A stretch of DNA of 64,000 bases from Halicephalobus mephisto. Taxonomy: Eukaryota > Nematoda > Chromadorea > Rhabditida > Panagrolaimidae. Each line of letters starts with the position of its first letter. Position 1 is the first letter of the stretch. A program made the translations under genes and the position numbers. Positions 23,887 to 37,150 of this stretch are shown here, piece by piece. The notes beneath the pieces were generated by a model. That model saw only the letters and a list, made by a program, of their open reading frames with translations, had not been told where the DNA came from and did not search any database. The DNA lies in assembly GCA_009193035.1 (NCBI GenBank), contig SWDT01000139.1:1-64000 (forward strand). The letters are read 5' to 3'.

Positions 23887-24951
23887 TTATAAAACGTAAA
23901 ACGACTGAAATTACTTGTTATTCATTAAAGTCGAAAATTGCCGAGATTCGCGACATGTTGAAAAGGATGTTCAAGAAATCGTTAAAAAAATTAGTTGTCT
24001 TGCCAGAAAAGTAATAATTTAAGTAAAACAAAGTAAATGTTCAAATTTCGTTAAGGCCGTTCCAAGGTTCATTGCATAAAGTAATTTAATAAAGTCATTA
24101 AACAAATGGTATAATTTCATTTTATGTTTCAGTAATCGAACTTAAAGTAAGAACATTAATCTTGGATCCTTTAAAAAATGAGACAGTTTAGGCTTGAGGA
24201 CGTCTCGACAAGCCCTTTGATCTCAGTGAAAGCTGTTCCTATTTTAATTAATCCCGCTCAAAGTTTGTCTGACATCTATCATGGAAATTGAGGAAAAAGC
24301 ATTTTTGGGCCATTTATAGTCAAAGCAAATAATCAAATAAATTAAAATCTGGAATTTTTCGCAACTATTTATTTCTCTCTATGAAGGTCATTTTCAGCTG
24401 TTTGAAAAAGCCCTTATGAGATTTGCTTTATAGCAGGTGGAATTACTTTATTAAGCGTTGAAATTGTCTTCATGATGTCAGCGAAGAAGGAGGGGGTGGT
24501 GAAGCTCCACCAATTTTTCTTATTTGGAGATCTTCATGTTTGTTAATTCTTTGATAGACGGCAAATCATTGCGTCAATTGCCTGGAATTTTAAAGTTTCG
24601 TTAAATTCTAATTAGTTTTGTAGTTTAATATTTCTTAACTTCTGATTTCGATCTTTTTCGAATTGGTTTTTTGGGTTGTTCCCTACGTAAACTTTATCTA
24701 GTTGTCTAAAACTCAAAAAAGTAAATTCTCTTATCATTGAAGAAATATGATTTCTAAAAATATCTTCATAGAATCATTGGGAAAATTTCTGATGGCACAT
24801 TTCATTTGTATATTTGGAGCTTAGTTCACAGATGTCTAATAACTTTTTTTACTAGTTGAAGTCAAAATTGTTAAGCTGTTCTTCTGGCTTATCTTTAGAG
24901 ATCTTTCCTTGACAGATAACAGGTTTTCAAGATAAATAGTATTCCTTCGGT

Positions 24952-25185
24952 GTCGTTATCAATAAAAATGAGATGAACTTGACGAGCATGCTTATCCATA
25001 GCGGAAGATCCGGATCTACCAGAAGAGCTTCCTATAGGATAATTATTGCTATGGTCTGTGCTGCGGAAACCGAACTAGTTCCCGACACGAGATTTCCAGA
25101 AGTTCGGTTTTTCTCGAGGACAAATGAAGATCGGAATCCTAGTATCAAAGGAAAGCCCGTCAAATCTCCTTCTATCGTGTAGCAG
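24952..25185. other. GC-elevated island with coding-like frames
   Basis: About 230 bp clearly richer in GC than the surrounding kilobases. On the plus strand an ATG at 24976 opens 69 codons to a TAG. On the minus strand one frame reads about 85 residues interrupted by a single TAG, ending MDKHARQVHLIFIDNDTEG and onward. I recognise neither product. It may be a relic exon or inserted foreign DNA. Confidence 0.3.
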
Positions 25186-25324
25186 AGAGGTAGAGATTAT
25201 TGTTACCCAAGTTACCCTTGTATCTTGTATTTGTAACTAAGTTATTTTTTAAGATATTGTACTGTACTTTGTTACTGAATAAGAAAAAGGAACCTTCTCT
25301 AGCTAGAAACTTGTATGGAACACG

Positions 25325-28105
25325 TCAACGTCCACAACAACCTATATAATACATAAATATATCAAAGTAGTTCTGATATTTCGGATAAATTATATTTTGT
25401 GTACCAATACACTGAGTATAATGTACCTATAGATTATGCTCAAGGTTGTACCGGTACATTAGAACTATTTTTTGTGTGCATTGAGGAATAAAGTGGAAAT
25501 TGATTACTGGAAAGAGTTTGATCAGAAAATTAAAGGAAGAAGTTAAATTCTTCTACATTTATCACCTCTTTGTCTTTGAAAAAACAATAAATAGGATAAA
25601 GAAAATAATGAACGATTCGTTATCGTCGATAAGAAATCATATGACGGCATTCGCAAAGAGCATTGTCATTTTGAGAGGTTTAAGCAACATGCGCAAGAAA
25701 TAAATATAGGATGTAAGTAAATTTTAGAGCTGTTGATTATATAGTGCAAAGATTCTTGATGCATATTGTCAAAAGGATAATTTATTTTAACGTATTTACT
25801 GGACAGCTTACAGAATCCAAGAATTCAGTATATAAACTCTCGGATTCTAGAATGCGAAGTTTTCATATTGAATTTTTGATCAAAAGTCGAAAGACATTCT
25901 CAGTAACAAAAAGTATAAAAATGTCAGCATAAAAATAAAATTAGCAATTTTTACAGAACATACAGGTTAGTTATTTAGCGTATTATGGTCGCTTTGAACT
26001 TGTATTTTGATTTTGATTCTGTCATTTTACATAATGTGTTTTATGCTTGTGAGAAAAAACTTAAAACAAAAATTCTGAATACCTAAAACACATCATTATC
26101 CTAATCTGAATCAAAATTATAAAAGATCGCCTTTTAACATTTCTAATCATTTGGAAAGTAACTTTTCATTCTATAAAATTAAAAACCACAGTATTAATTG
26201 TACTGTACGGTTAATGTTTTACTTTTTACAGTATATATCAACTAAAATCCAAAGACATAAATAACATTACCTTTCCTCATGAATCACCGCCTTAAAAGCA
26301 ATTTTAAATTAATAAAAGCGCACCAGTTGACCTTTATGAACTTTATACTGAAATTAGAAACTTAATCTAAACAGATTTTTATGAACATTGCATCGTCGAA
26401 TTTCGAAATTCAAGAATCCCAAACTTGTGCATTCTGTTTGAATTCCAGAATTAATTATCGAAGATACACTTTGGATATAAACAAACTCATTCGAAAAACA
26501 ATCCAGTCTGCTTTGGAAAATTCAAGGGAAATGTTAAGAGTTCATTTCGATTGCACGTGGTCTAATTTTAATAATACAAAAGCCAAAAAGTCATAACAAG
26601 ATTTTTCAACATGCAATATTCATAAACATAAACTACATTTTCTGAAATCATTCCAATGTTGACATTTAATCTTTAAAATTTACTTAGAAGATCCAAAAGT
26701 AAAAAATGAGAATTATTTGATGTGAATTTTTTAAATATAATAATGTATTTGGATGGATGTGATCAAAACTATGTGCATCTTTTTCAATCTTTTCTAAGAA
26801 AATCATCAGTCTTCTGAAATGGCATTTGAAGTAAGTTATGCGTGGTATAAAATATTCGCTTTTGTATGGTAAATGATTGAATTTTTTAAATAACTTCTGA
26901 AATTAACAACTTGAAAAGAAAAATTCAATAATATTTTCCAAGAAAATACAATTGCTTATAACATTGGATTCTTGAACTGACTATTTTTAAATAAATTATG
27001 ATTAAAAATACATGGTGTGGTATACTGTATGGATAAAATTGTAATTAATTTATTATTTATTGAAAAATTGAAATAACAAAGTTTTCAAGATACAAATTAT
27101 ATAATTTCTGTCATCGAATGTTGATTATAACTTCCTGAATCAGTTTCCACCTGCAAGTTGTTCTTACATATTAATTTCAGCCTAAAAGTAGTTCTTGTCG
27201 CTTTGACATTATTCATCATAATATGTCTGCAATCGACTTGCCAACAGGGACGTTTCTCAATTATCCTTCTAAAGACATGGATGTACTTAATTGCAATTTT
27301 AATTTGAAAATTTAAAAACAGAGTCGTTTGCTAACTTGATATGGCAGTACTCCCAGACTTTATTGATGTTCTTTGTTCTCTAAAAAGGCCCAATTGGTTA
27401 CATACACTGTAACTCCGATTATTGGGTAGTGTTAAAAGTACTCTGTAATTTTGAAGAATTTCCTGGCAATTTTCTTATTTGATCGGAACGGAAATGACGT
27501 CACCGATCCAGAGAGACTGCTAAGAGGTTCAGCAAAAATTTCACCAATTGTATCGCTTTCTGTCTTTTACATCGTGTTTGTTGTAATTTAAAAGGTATAA
27601 TTACCCAAGTTTGAGAGAAGTTCGGAATAAACCAAGAGATCAGCCTTCTGAACATTACCATCTATAAGTGTACCACCATTTAATGGGATGTTAGGTCATA
27701 AATCTAATAGTATATAATTTGTAAAAATCTCTGAACTTTAGTCGTAAAAATTTAAGTTTAGAAATACTTGGAATCTTTACAATTTCAGTACTTAATCAGT
27801 GCACAAAAAATGACGCACATTGTGTATCGGATAAACTATATTTTACATATTTATATATTGAATATGATGACTGATACATTACGTTCAGTTGATGTAGTGG
27901 TACATTAGAACTTTTTTTATGCGAAGAAGATTTATAAAGCTAATTACACACAAAAAGATACATGATATATAGTGTATTGATAAATTAAAGTAGTTTTAAT
28001 CCATCGGATAAATTATATTTTGTGTATAGATACATTGAACATAATGTACTTATACATTGCGATCAATATATGTGGCGATACATTAGGACTTTTTTATATC
28101 GTACT
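25325..28105. repeat. AT-rich foldback family 2 (three copies)
   Basis: Three related units of about 130-170 bp at roughly 25325-25475, 27800-27930 and 27940-28105. All contain TCGGATAAAYTATATTTT, then an ATACATTGAATATAATG-like motif and a right end with TACATTAGAACTTTTTT. They differ at many sites, so the family is old. A fourth, more palindromic copy is at 30095. Confidence 0.6.
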
Positions 28106-28980
28106 GTAGTTATTCTAAAAGGATGAGATTTATTGAATTATGATACAATAAGCCATTAAATGAGCTGTGAACCATCTGTCTTTTTCACCTTCGAACTGAC
28201 TTACGAAATTTTTTAGTTAGCAGTTTTCTAATTTAATATCCTGTCAGTATTTGTACTTTAAGTGTCCAATATAGAACATGGTGTACCTAGAATTGTGGTT
28301 TTTCGCTGGTTAAATTATATTACGATGTCGAGGGACATTTGCTAACCTAAAGTACTGTGTATATGTTGAAAATAATTTTACAATTGCAACTAGGGGACTA
28401 GTCGTTGTAAAAACTTTTTTACTGTTCATAAATTTAATAAAAGAAATTACAAGGATTTATGAAAGGTTTTATTGTAAGTTACGGAATTATTTCTCATGAT
28501 TTATGGGTATTTTGATCTTCAAAGTTAAATTTTGAAAAGTTACAAATAAGTAGTAATTTTAGAACAGCAAAGAAGTCTTTTGGGATATGGTATGCAAACA
28601 TGGTAAATGCTGGGTGATATTGAGGGTCAGATACTGTATTGTTGTCTTAAATGATAGACCATTAAGATCTGAATGGCGTCATTTAATTGAAATGTCACAA
28701 ATATGTCTCGAATGCAGACAGAAAAATAATTGTTTCAAACATTATATTTCCCTGTGGAATATCATGAATTGTCTTTTTTCTCTAATTTATAGCAATGAGA
28801 AATAGAGACGTGACTTCAATAGAAATTCTTTAAGTTCTTTCCAAAGGTCGTTGGTTCCACAATGAACTAAAAGACAACATGGTTAATTTTCCACAGACAG
28901 TCTTTTGTTCTGTTATAAAAGCCTCAGAAAAGCTTTTCGATGAATGCAATTATCTTAATTTGTTTTCTTTGATGTTTTTC

Positions 28981-29164
28981 TGTATTAGAATAGAAACCTA
29001 GACTAGAAAGAAAGGACCTGAAGAGATAGTCTGAATATCAGGGACCGTAGAATACTATGGAGCATGAGTGAGACCTTGGGTTGTCTTTTGTGAGTGTGAG
29101 ACATATAATTGTTGTCTGTGCTTCATTGTTAAGTGAAAATCATCATTACATTCCTGTTTTAACA
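28981..29164 (+). mobile_element. Solo LTR-like element
   Basis: 184 bp beginning TGTATTAGAATAG and ending CTGTTTTAACA, with a TATATAA-like box inside. Homologous to elements at 48838, 49058, 49271 (partial) and 54137. The TG..CA ends with short inverted termini suit a retrotransposon LTR. I see no clean target duplication and no internal region. Confidence 0.6.
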
Positions 29165-30094
29165 TTATACAAGATCATGGCGTTGATGGCATCAGCATCA
29201 ATCAGGTGAACAGTACAATGAGTCATCGTTGGTAAGTCGCTACAGAAATTAAGTTTTAATCCAATCTTTCGATAACACCAACTATGTGCTTTCACTATTA
29301 AACTGATCTTGTTGTAGAAGTTTTCCGTGATTTCTTCTGATTTTATGGACATGGGCATTCCATAGATACATACTTAGATCTACCAGACACCAATCTTTGA
29401 TACTGTACTTTGTTAATTTGTCGTGTTAGGTATTTTAAGCGGATCTCTGCCCTCAAAGCTGATAATTGCCTCATCAACGGAAGTTGTATTCTTAGACATA
29501 ATTTGTTCAGTATTCTATATCATCGTGTTGGAAGGATATTAATTAATGCCAATTTATCTTTCGCATTTTAGAGACATGTGTTTTCGAAATGTAAAAACTA
29601 CATGACTCTCATTTATTTGTTCATTAAAAAGTGCAAGTGTACATTTAAATGAGGGGAAATAACTTCTAATTAGCATTATTTTTCGACAAAGTCTAAAGTT
29701 TTACCAACAAACAAACAACATTGTCCTTCCGGTTGACGTCCATCGTATTTACAAAACAACACTTTTGTCTCGAAGATAATCATGATAGTAAATTAGAAAT
29801 CTGTTATTTTGTTATATTCCTTCGTTTCACAAATTCTTTTTCATTTTTATAGATAGATATTCGGTGATTCTAGAGCTTTTCCTCGGAATTGGTGTAGTAC
29901 TGTTATTTTAATCACTGTAAAAATTTCCTGGCAATTAGATCCAAAAAAGTAATGTAGTTCTGATACAGTGTGGTCAATCCTTTTTCGATGTTTGGAGTAG
30001 TTTAAGTCTTTACCAATAACGATATATATAAAATCACAGCGACATCAGAATAATGTGTATGCTACGAAATTGGCGTTAATCGTTATTAAGTTTC

Positions 30095-30295
30095 TACACA
30101 CAAAAAAGGTACACTAAAACAGCTCTAATGTATCTGATAGATTATATTTAATGCACCGATACATGGAATATAATACGTTGATATCATACTTGCTATATCA
30201 ACATATTGAATATAATGTATCCCATACATCAGAGCTGTTTTAATACATCCATACATTATATACTATGTACTTATTTTTATGTATGGTAAGAACTG
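30095..30295. repeat. Foldback element, family 2, hairpin copy
   Basis: About 200 bp. A left arm containing AAAACAGCTCTAATGTAT at about 30117 is complementary to a right arm at about 30225-30245, leaving a loop of about 90 bp rich in GATACAT/ATGTATC motifs. Same family as the units at 25.3-28.1 kb. Confidence 0.6.
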
Positions 30296-31179
30296 TTGTG
30301 ATAAAAGTTTGGTTCCTATCCTATCTTGAGTTTCAATGATTCTGACGTGATGTTTTGAATGTGATAACAGTTGACATCATGATGTTTGCTTCCAAATCAC
30401 CTATTACTCATCTTTGGAAATGTAACATATACAAAATGAGCTCAAAATTATGGCTTTCAACGTCCAAATTTCTAATAAAATGCTATGACTAATTGTAAAA
30501 CATACTTATTTTTATTAACCATAAACTTGACGATAATTATATCTTTAAAAACAATGAGCAATTTCTCTGTATTTTTATAAAATATCCACAGATTAAGGAA
30601 TTTCTCTGACATTACAAAACAGTACATTATAAATGATAAAAGTCTACAGTTTTAAGTTCAATATATTCTTTGTTGGCACGCAAAACTACAACTATCAATA
30701 AATGGACTCTGAAGTTCAAAACTCTCCATTTCACAACTTCTTTAATCCGTTTAGACAGGTCAGATACAAGATAGTTCATAACTCATTTCATAGCTTATTT
30801 CATTATACCTCAAAATCATTCATCTTCGTTTGAGTAACGGGTATATTGATAAAGTTCTGTATTTTTTAAAGTGTTCGACAAATTGCTTTATTTGAATTTT
30901 CACAAATCAGATTTAAAATTTCGTTTATTACATGTTTACTGATTGTAAGTCTATTAAAAACAACACACTTAAAAGCCGAAGATTATTAACTTTCTACAGT
31001 TAACTTTATAGTGTTACACGTAAAATCCCGAAATTCACTCTATTTTTTCCCAAATTGTTAGTTTTTAGTTAATTAGTGCTTTTTTGACAGCTGATTCAAT
31101 GTTTTTGATATGTTATAGATCATTGGTAATTTCCAATTTTAATTACTTGAAAGTAATTCCAGCTGCTTCGCATTTTTAA

Positions 31180-34017
31180 ATGGCTACGAAAGTAACAGAG
31201 CCTTGGTATGATATAATTTTTGATCAACTAGAACAAGGGGTCGAAACGACTACGAACATCAAAGACAGTCCTTATTACAGGTAAGTTCGTGAATTATGAA
31301 ATAGAGCGAGATTACTGACGATTCAAATAGAAACCGCCCTAAATGGGTAATTTTGATGCATGATTGTTCCTTAGTAACCGTAGACGTAGTTAGAATAACA
31401 ACATGGATTACAGATTTACAAGACTATTTATCTTATGATAGATAGTTTACAGAAATCTGGTCAACATCTGCAGGAAGCAATTTCCACTTTTTTTAAGTAC
31501 AAGTTTCTCAGATAAAAGTTACTCAATGCTACAGCATTGTGCATTTTATTAATCCCTTAACAACTTAATCATGTCAGTAATGATCTTAACTTCTAGCCCA
31601 ATGTCAATGTCGGCTGAATACTACCTAGGAATTGACATTACTCTTCTAACCTTACAAATTCTCAGTATCATCGGGAATGGGTTTATTATTCTTCTATTTC
31701 TTGGGTTTGTTTCTTAGAAATCACTGTAAGTAAGCATAAAAATTTAGAACAACGAGATTGCGGAAGAATCTTTCACTTCGATTGTTGCTTCTGCTATACA
31801 TCACTGATTTTGTTTTTGCCATATCATGTAAGATTCTGCATTATTGTTGTAAAGCATAGCAATATGTTTCAGCACTACCTTACACCATTTACTACACTGC
31901 AAAATGGAACCCTATAATGCTCGACTACGACCCCATGTACATCATCACGAGTTCCCTTCCTTTAGTCATTCAGTTCAAAGTCAACTTGATCATCACTATA
32001 ATGATTGCCGTTGACAGACTACAGGTTCGTCTGAATACTCTAGAATAATCCAAAATACAGACATTTAGGCAATGAAAGTTCCAACGTATTACCGCAGAAA
32101 AAAACACATGCTCTTCACCTGGGAAACACTTGCTTTAGGACTTATTCTAGCTGCTGTCGACGTTTTTCTGGAATATCGTAGTACTCAATTCAACGTTCGA
32201 CGTTTTAATTGCCCAAGTATTGGTTGTTTTCAAGACCCAGGATTCAAAGCCTACTGGGGCATCTCGAATATGGTGAGGATTCTGAAAAATTTGGGTTAAA
32301 ATTTTAAAAATCTCCCTTAAAAACCCATTTTTTCGCTTAATTCTTTTATTCGGAGGATAGATGGTTTATTTTTATATTTATTAATTAAATTAAATCAAAA
32401 TTTACTTCAGGATATCAAATCATAAGTATCCTAGAGGATCTAAGAGGTTGAGAACGTGTGCTGTTCAAAAAAATTTTTGTTTTTTGATAAATCCGTCAAG
32501 CGACTTTTCACTGATTTCAAATGAATTTTTCCTTTTCTAAATACAGTTTGGAAAGTTTTTTAAAATGTTTTACAATCCAAATTTTGTTTTGTGATTCAGA
32601 AATTATTGGAAAATTAATTTGAAAATTCCACACTTACTGTATAATCTCTCAAACATCCGCTGAAAATTACCAAAGTTAAAAGAGCTTCCGTTTAAACTTG
32701 TTTATCCTTTGCACGTCAAACTTGGGTAATTAAACCAAAAAATAAAACAAACAATAACATATTTAGCGATAAAGATTCAAAAATATGTAAGTTACAAAAA
32801 TCAAAATAAACAATGCTGGTGATTGAACATCTGAAAAGAGTGTTTAATATTTTTTAATAACAAACAGCTGTCAATTTTCAGTTTTTTAAAACCAATTTTG
32901 AATTAATTCAATTCAAAAATTAAAAAGTTCAAATTTAAATCGAATTATTAAGTTCGAAAATTTCAAGAAATTGACAGCTCTGATGATAAGCAATTTGGTT
33001 TGGAATTTTTGATTTTTGAAATGGATTGAAAAATTTGGAATTTTCGATTTTTGAAATTAATTGAAAAATTCGGAATTTTTGATTTTTGAAATTCATTAAA
33101 AAGTTTGAAATTTCTTAGTTTTGAAAGTAGTTCGAAATTTCGAAGTTTTTGATTTTTGAAGTAAATTCAAAAATTTGAAATCTTTAATTTTCGAAATCGA
33201 TAGCCTTAATAAGTCATTTTTTTCACAAGTCAATACCATCTCCCTCGATTATGGTGACAAAAGTAATTTCGTTAATTGCCACTATAAAAATAAATTGATG
33301 TTAAAATTGGTTGCACTTTTATATGAAAAATATTGTCCGAATCGCTGTAGCTACAGTATCCCAAATCTTGATGAAATACTTTTAATATTTAAAAATAGAT
33401 GTAAGCCATGTTAGTTGAATACAAAAATCGAAGAATTAGGCTTTTGGAAAAACAAATTAAAAAGAGATGTATCTTTGCGGATATCCGGTGGATAATGGGA
33501 TTGACAAACACATGTTTCAGGTCCTGAATACAGTAGCCCTTGTGTTAACCTTATGGGTTGCTTTTGAATTAAAAAAAATCAAAGTGAACGCCATACCGGG
33601 GAACTTCGCAAAGAGGGATGCAAAGCAGATGATCCAGGTCAGAAAAGAAATTGAGGTTTTTTTGCTTTCTTTTTTATTCTTCTTCATCTACAAATTACTT
33701 TTCAACTATAATGACAAGTTTTTCAGGCCAACAAACTCTCATTCGGAATTTTGATAATGTCATTTGTGTTCCTCATGATTCCTTCGACCTTCGTAGGAAT
33801 TGTGGAATTAACGAATCTCCGTGTTTTCAAAGTTATTGGTCCTTTTTACATCCTCGGATTACTGTTAGCAGGAATTAGTAACAGTATAGTGTACATCACT
33901 CTCCATGTGGAATTGAGACAAGCCGCAATCAGACTTATCAAGTACAAAACTTTCATGAAAGAAACGACTTCTGTCGCGACTATCGGCGTCACGACGACCT
34001 TCGCGGAAGGACAATGA
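31180..34017 (+). CDS. Seven-transmembrane chemoreceptor D (srbc-like)
   Basis: Seven exons: 31180-31280, 31597-31704, 31748-31827, 31873-32024, 32069-32272, 33521-33655, 33727-34017, phases consistent, 356 residues. The start ATG lies 18 bases after TTCCAG. The protein has the same seven hydrophobic segments and signature positions as its paralogues (DRLQAMKVPTYYR after TM3, CPSIGCF..YW loop, VELRQAAIRL tail). The exon 1 end and intron 1 are almost identical to those of receptor C, and the first 150 bases of intron 5 match A and C. A poly(A) signal is at about 34053. The 1.25-kb intron 5 carries a short tandem array at about 32990-33200. Confidence 0.8.
32990..33200. repeat. Tandem repeat of about 43 bp
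   Basis: About five imperfect copies of a unit built on GGAATTTTTGATTTTTGAAA, in intron 5 of receptor D. Confidence 0.6.
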
Positions 34018-34402
34018 TCTGTTTGAAATTTAGTTTTTACCAAATAATTAAAATAAATTATTCTCATGAACAAACCTAAATGTGTACTGTGTGATTTTTC
34101 GAAATTTGTTGATCAAAATATCTGGATCGTTTTGAAACAATCATTTTTGCAAAAATTTACAATAATCGATTTTATTTATGGTTACTGTAATCATGTCGAA
34201 AGTAGTAAATAAGAGCATTTACGTAAACTAAGTTATGTTTGTCAAATAAAATACTAAAACGAGAAATGAGACCGATAATCCCGGTTTTTCATTTGACAAA
34301 TCTGATCTGTCCTATTCGAAGTTTTTTTTCGATCGATAATTAACTAAAATGAACCATTTTTGTCAAATTTTCTAAATTTCAAAATTCGGCAGAAATTTAA
34401 AA

Positions 34403-37150
34403 ATGCTACAGTATGTCAAGTTAATTATTTTAATTTTTCTAAGTTCCGCGTTGGCTATTATTATTTTAATGTTGTTTTCGAAAAAAGACAAATTTTTGAT
34501 AAATAAAAAATTGTCAAATCTGACTTCTTCCTGGACCAATTCGAAATTGAATGATGTACCAAATTTCACTTTTTATTTATCCAATGGAATGAAATTGGAT
34601 CACTTCAAAACCACGGACAGGAACGTAGATCACTGTGTACTGTACAACTTCCTGAGACAACGCAGAAGAGGGTAGTTACAGTAGTTACAATAATTTTTTC
34701 ATTTTTGTTTTTAGTCCATTTACAGTAAATGGATCGGAGTACGAACCGATTTCCTTGGCCCTCCACTCTACCGTAGACTACGCTTTCGACATTGCCAATC
34801 AGGCAAGTTCGTGGCAGGACCTCATATCGTATTCGATTTTCCTTTTTCCCGGAAACGAAGCGATTCTTCCTTTGATTAAAAAACTTCATTATTGTCACAA
34901 CGAAACGAGAGAAAAAGTATCTATCCATCTCGTGTGGAAATCTGGCTTCCTACAGTACAACTGCTACAACGAAGGTCTACTTAAAATAATCAACGAAATA
35001 AACAATGAAAAAGTAAATTGTAATGATTTCGATTTATCCATCTGTAAGTGTTTTAAAGTTCTAAATCGACCGTAATATTCCGAAAATCAAAAATAGTTGT
35101 TAAAAAATAATTTAAACATATTTTTGGATTTTTTAAAACCTTTGAATTTTTATTTTTAAATAACTTTGTTGAATTTTGAAAAATTTCAAAAAGTTTTATA
35201 AAATTTTAGGATTTTATAAAAACTATGATTTTTAGAAATTTTAGAATCTTTAATTAAATTTTATAAACTTTCAGAAAATTTCCAATTTTATAATTTTATT
35301 GAATTTTTAAAAATTTTATGTTTTTATAAAAACTATGATTTTTAGAATATTTTTTTATATTTTGTAAAATTTCAGAATTTTTAAAAATCCAATTTTTTCG
35401 AAAAAAATTAAATTTTGCTGATTTGTTCAAAAAACTAAAAATAACTTCCATAAAACTTAATTGAAAATAATTTAATTACAGTAACGGTGGAACTGAAATC
35501 AGTGGATATCCCTTTATCGATGTACCCGATAAACGTGATGAGGAACGAGGCCAGGAGAGGGGCTCATTCGAAACTCCATCTTGTGGCTGACATGGAAACA
35601 AAATTTTCCGAAAAATTTGCAGAAAAAATTCGACCATTAACTCAGAAATTGCTCAACGAAGAATTTGGAAAATCTGTTTTTGTTTACAGAAGATTCGAAA
35701 TCGAAAACAAAGTCGAATTTCCAAAGACGGTAAAAAAATTATGGGAACTTTACAACAATAAAAAGTTTGATTTTTAAAATTAATTTTAATAATTTTAAAT
35801 TTAGTGTGTTCGAATTTCATTCTCATTTTTACAAACAAGGTCATACAATCAGGAACCTTACTGAATGGTTTGAGTACTCTACAGAAAACGACGAAGTTAC
35901 TGTAAAAAAAGTAAATTACACGTGAGTTTTAATGTTTAAAATAAATAGTTGTCGGAAAACTAAATCTGGCCTCATCTAATCCGAAACTAATATGGAAGGA
36001 AAATGTCTCTCGGCAGGCATCGAACCCGCATCGTCTTGCTATCCGGGCAAGTGCTTTTCTCTTAAGCTACGAGAGCGACCTTTTCCAATTCCATTCATGG
36101 AAGCAGAATTGTTTCTCCTGAACGATCGCTCCTTTCTCGTTACACTTAATGTCGCGACAATAGTTACTAAATAACCATGGATTTTGGAAGATGTTAATCT
36201 TTAAAAATTTCTCCAATTTCCTCATATTTTTGACACACAAAAAAAGCGTAATTTTTGGATTTGTAAAAATTTCAAAATGTAACATAATCGTCTCATTTTT
36301 TATAAATATTTAACTTTTGTGACGAAAATTGAAACTTAATAGTGACAATTTGTATTTGTTGCTGAACCAAAAGTTACTTTTTTTATCTACTCTTCTCGGA
36401 TTATCACATCCATGACTTGAGTTTTGTCAGGACTTAGGTTTTGTTAGATCATGTTAGGACTTAAATTTTGTTAGACCATGTTAGGACATTGATTTTGTCG
36501 GAATTTAGGTTTTGTTTGACCATGTTAGAACTTAAATTTTGTTAGGCCATGTTAGGATTTAGGTTTTGTCGGAATTTAGGTTTTGTTAGGCCATGTTAGG
36601 ACTTCTCAGATCGTCCTACACTCTTTTCGCACTTTCAAACTCCCCAAGTTAAGTCCCGTTAGATCTGTTGAGTTTTTAGAATTTCTTTAAGAAGATTAAA
36701 GACCAATTTCGACAGTAATTAAAGAATACGCTTTGTTTTTTTTACTTTGTACTTACTTTAAATAAACTTGTATATTATTCGTCCCAAATATCTACCACCT
36801 GTCTCAACGACATAACATTGAAGTTTAAATTTTTCAGTCGTCAGGAATGGGAACCACAATTTGTCATGACTTATCGAGATCCGTTTCATTTGGAGTTCGT
36901 TCCGACCCGATTCAACGACCATCAAACCCTATGTCATCAACTCTGTCGGGCCGGGTACTCCTTCCTCGTCATGTCCCACGTCTTCAACGTCCATCCTGGA
37001 ATTAAACGAGGTTATGCTCCTGTGGAAGAAGCCCTCAGCAAACTCGGAAGACGAAAAAGTGCCGCTTTCCTCAGGCAATTCAATAATTTTTTGGATGAAA
37101 ATTATCCAAAAACAAATGAAACTAAAACGTGTCCCAAAATGACTCATTAA
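34403..37150 (+). CDS. Family 49-type glycosyltransferase (B4GAT1/LARGE-like)
   Basis: Five exons: 34403-34671, 34715-35043, 35482-35764, 35805-35921, 36838-37150, phases consistent, 436 residues. The N-terminus has a single hydrophobic anchor (about residues 4-25) typical of a type II Golgi protein. Central features are ALHSTVDYAFDIA, the segment YPINVMRNEARRGAHSKL leading to LHLVADMET (the site of the DXD-type metal motif, here D-M-E), and the C-terminal block EFVPTRFNDHQTLCHQL, AGYSFLV and FNVHPGI. These match the Glyco_transf_49 pattern of B4GAT1 and its many nematode relatives. The donor sugar is unknown. Exon 3 can be read on to a stop at 35777, but only splicing at gtttga (35765) joins exon 4 in frame. 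Intron 4 (about 0.9 kb) holds a tRNA-like unit, a MITE and a tandem array. Confidence 0.85.
35990..36105 (-). repeat. tRNA-like element with extended stem
   Basis: On the minus strand (about 36082-36011) there is a good B box (GGGTTCGATGCC) with a T stem and loop, an A-box-like TAGCTTAAGAG, and a perfect 5-bp anticodon stem CTTGC/GCAAG. The loop CCGGATA lacks U33, and the acceptor stem has a mismatch. The pairing continues outward (GGAAAA-TGTC with GAC-CTTTTCC) well past a normal acceptor stem. I read it as a tRNA pseudogene or tRNA-derived short element in intron 4 of the glycosyltransferase gene. Confidence 0.5.
36233..36388. repeat. Foldback MITE-like element, family 1
   Basis: Copy in intron 4 of the glycosyltransferase gene. 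The left end is ACACACAAAAAAAGCGTAAT, and the right end CCAAAAGTTACTTTTTTTA is its approximate reverse complement. Confidence 0.75.
36417..36605. repeat. Tandem repeat of about 28-30 bp
   Basis: About six imperfect units of the type TTTGTTAGRCCATGTTAGGA in intron 4 of the glycosyltransferase gene. Confidence 0.7.

Larger units (their letters stand above)
23887..31179. other. Divergent intergenic region between receptors C and D
   Basis: 7.3 kb separating two head-to-head receptor genes, AT-rich. It contains a GC-elevated island at 24960-25185, four diverged AT-rich foldback copies between 25.3 and 30.3 kb and one LTR-like element at 28981. No other gene is supported. Confidence 0.5.

Noticed and set aside
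34605..34928. 107-codon minus-strand ORF over the glycosyltransferase
   Set aside because: Antisense shadow of exon 2. It crosses the intron of the real gene.
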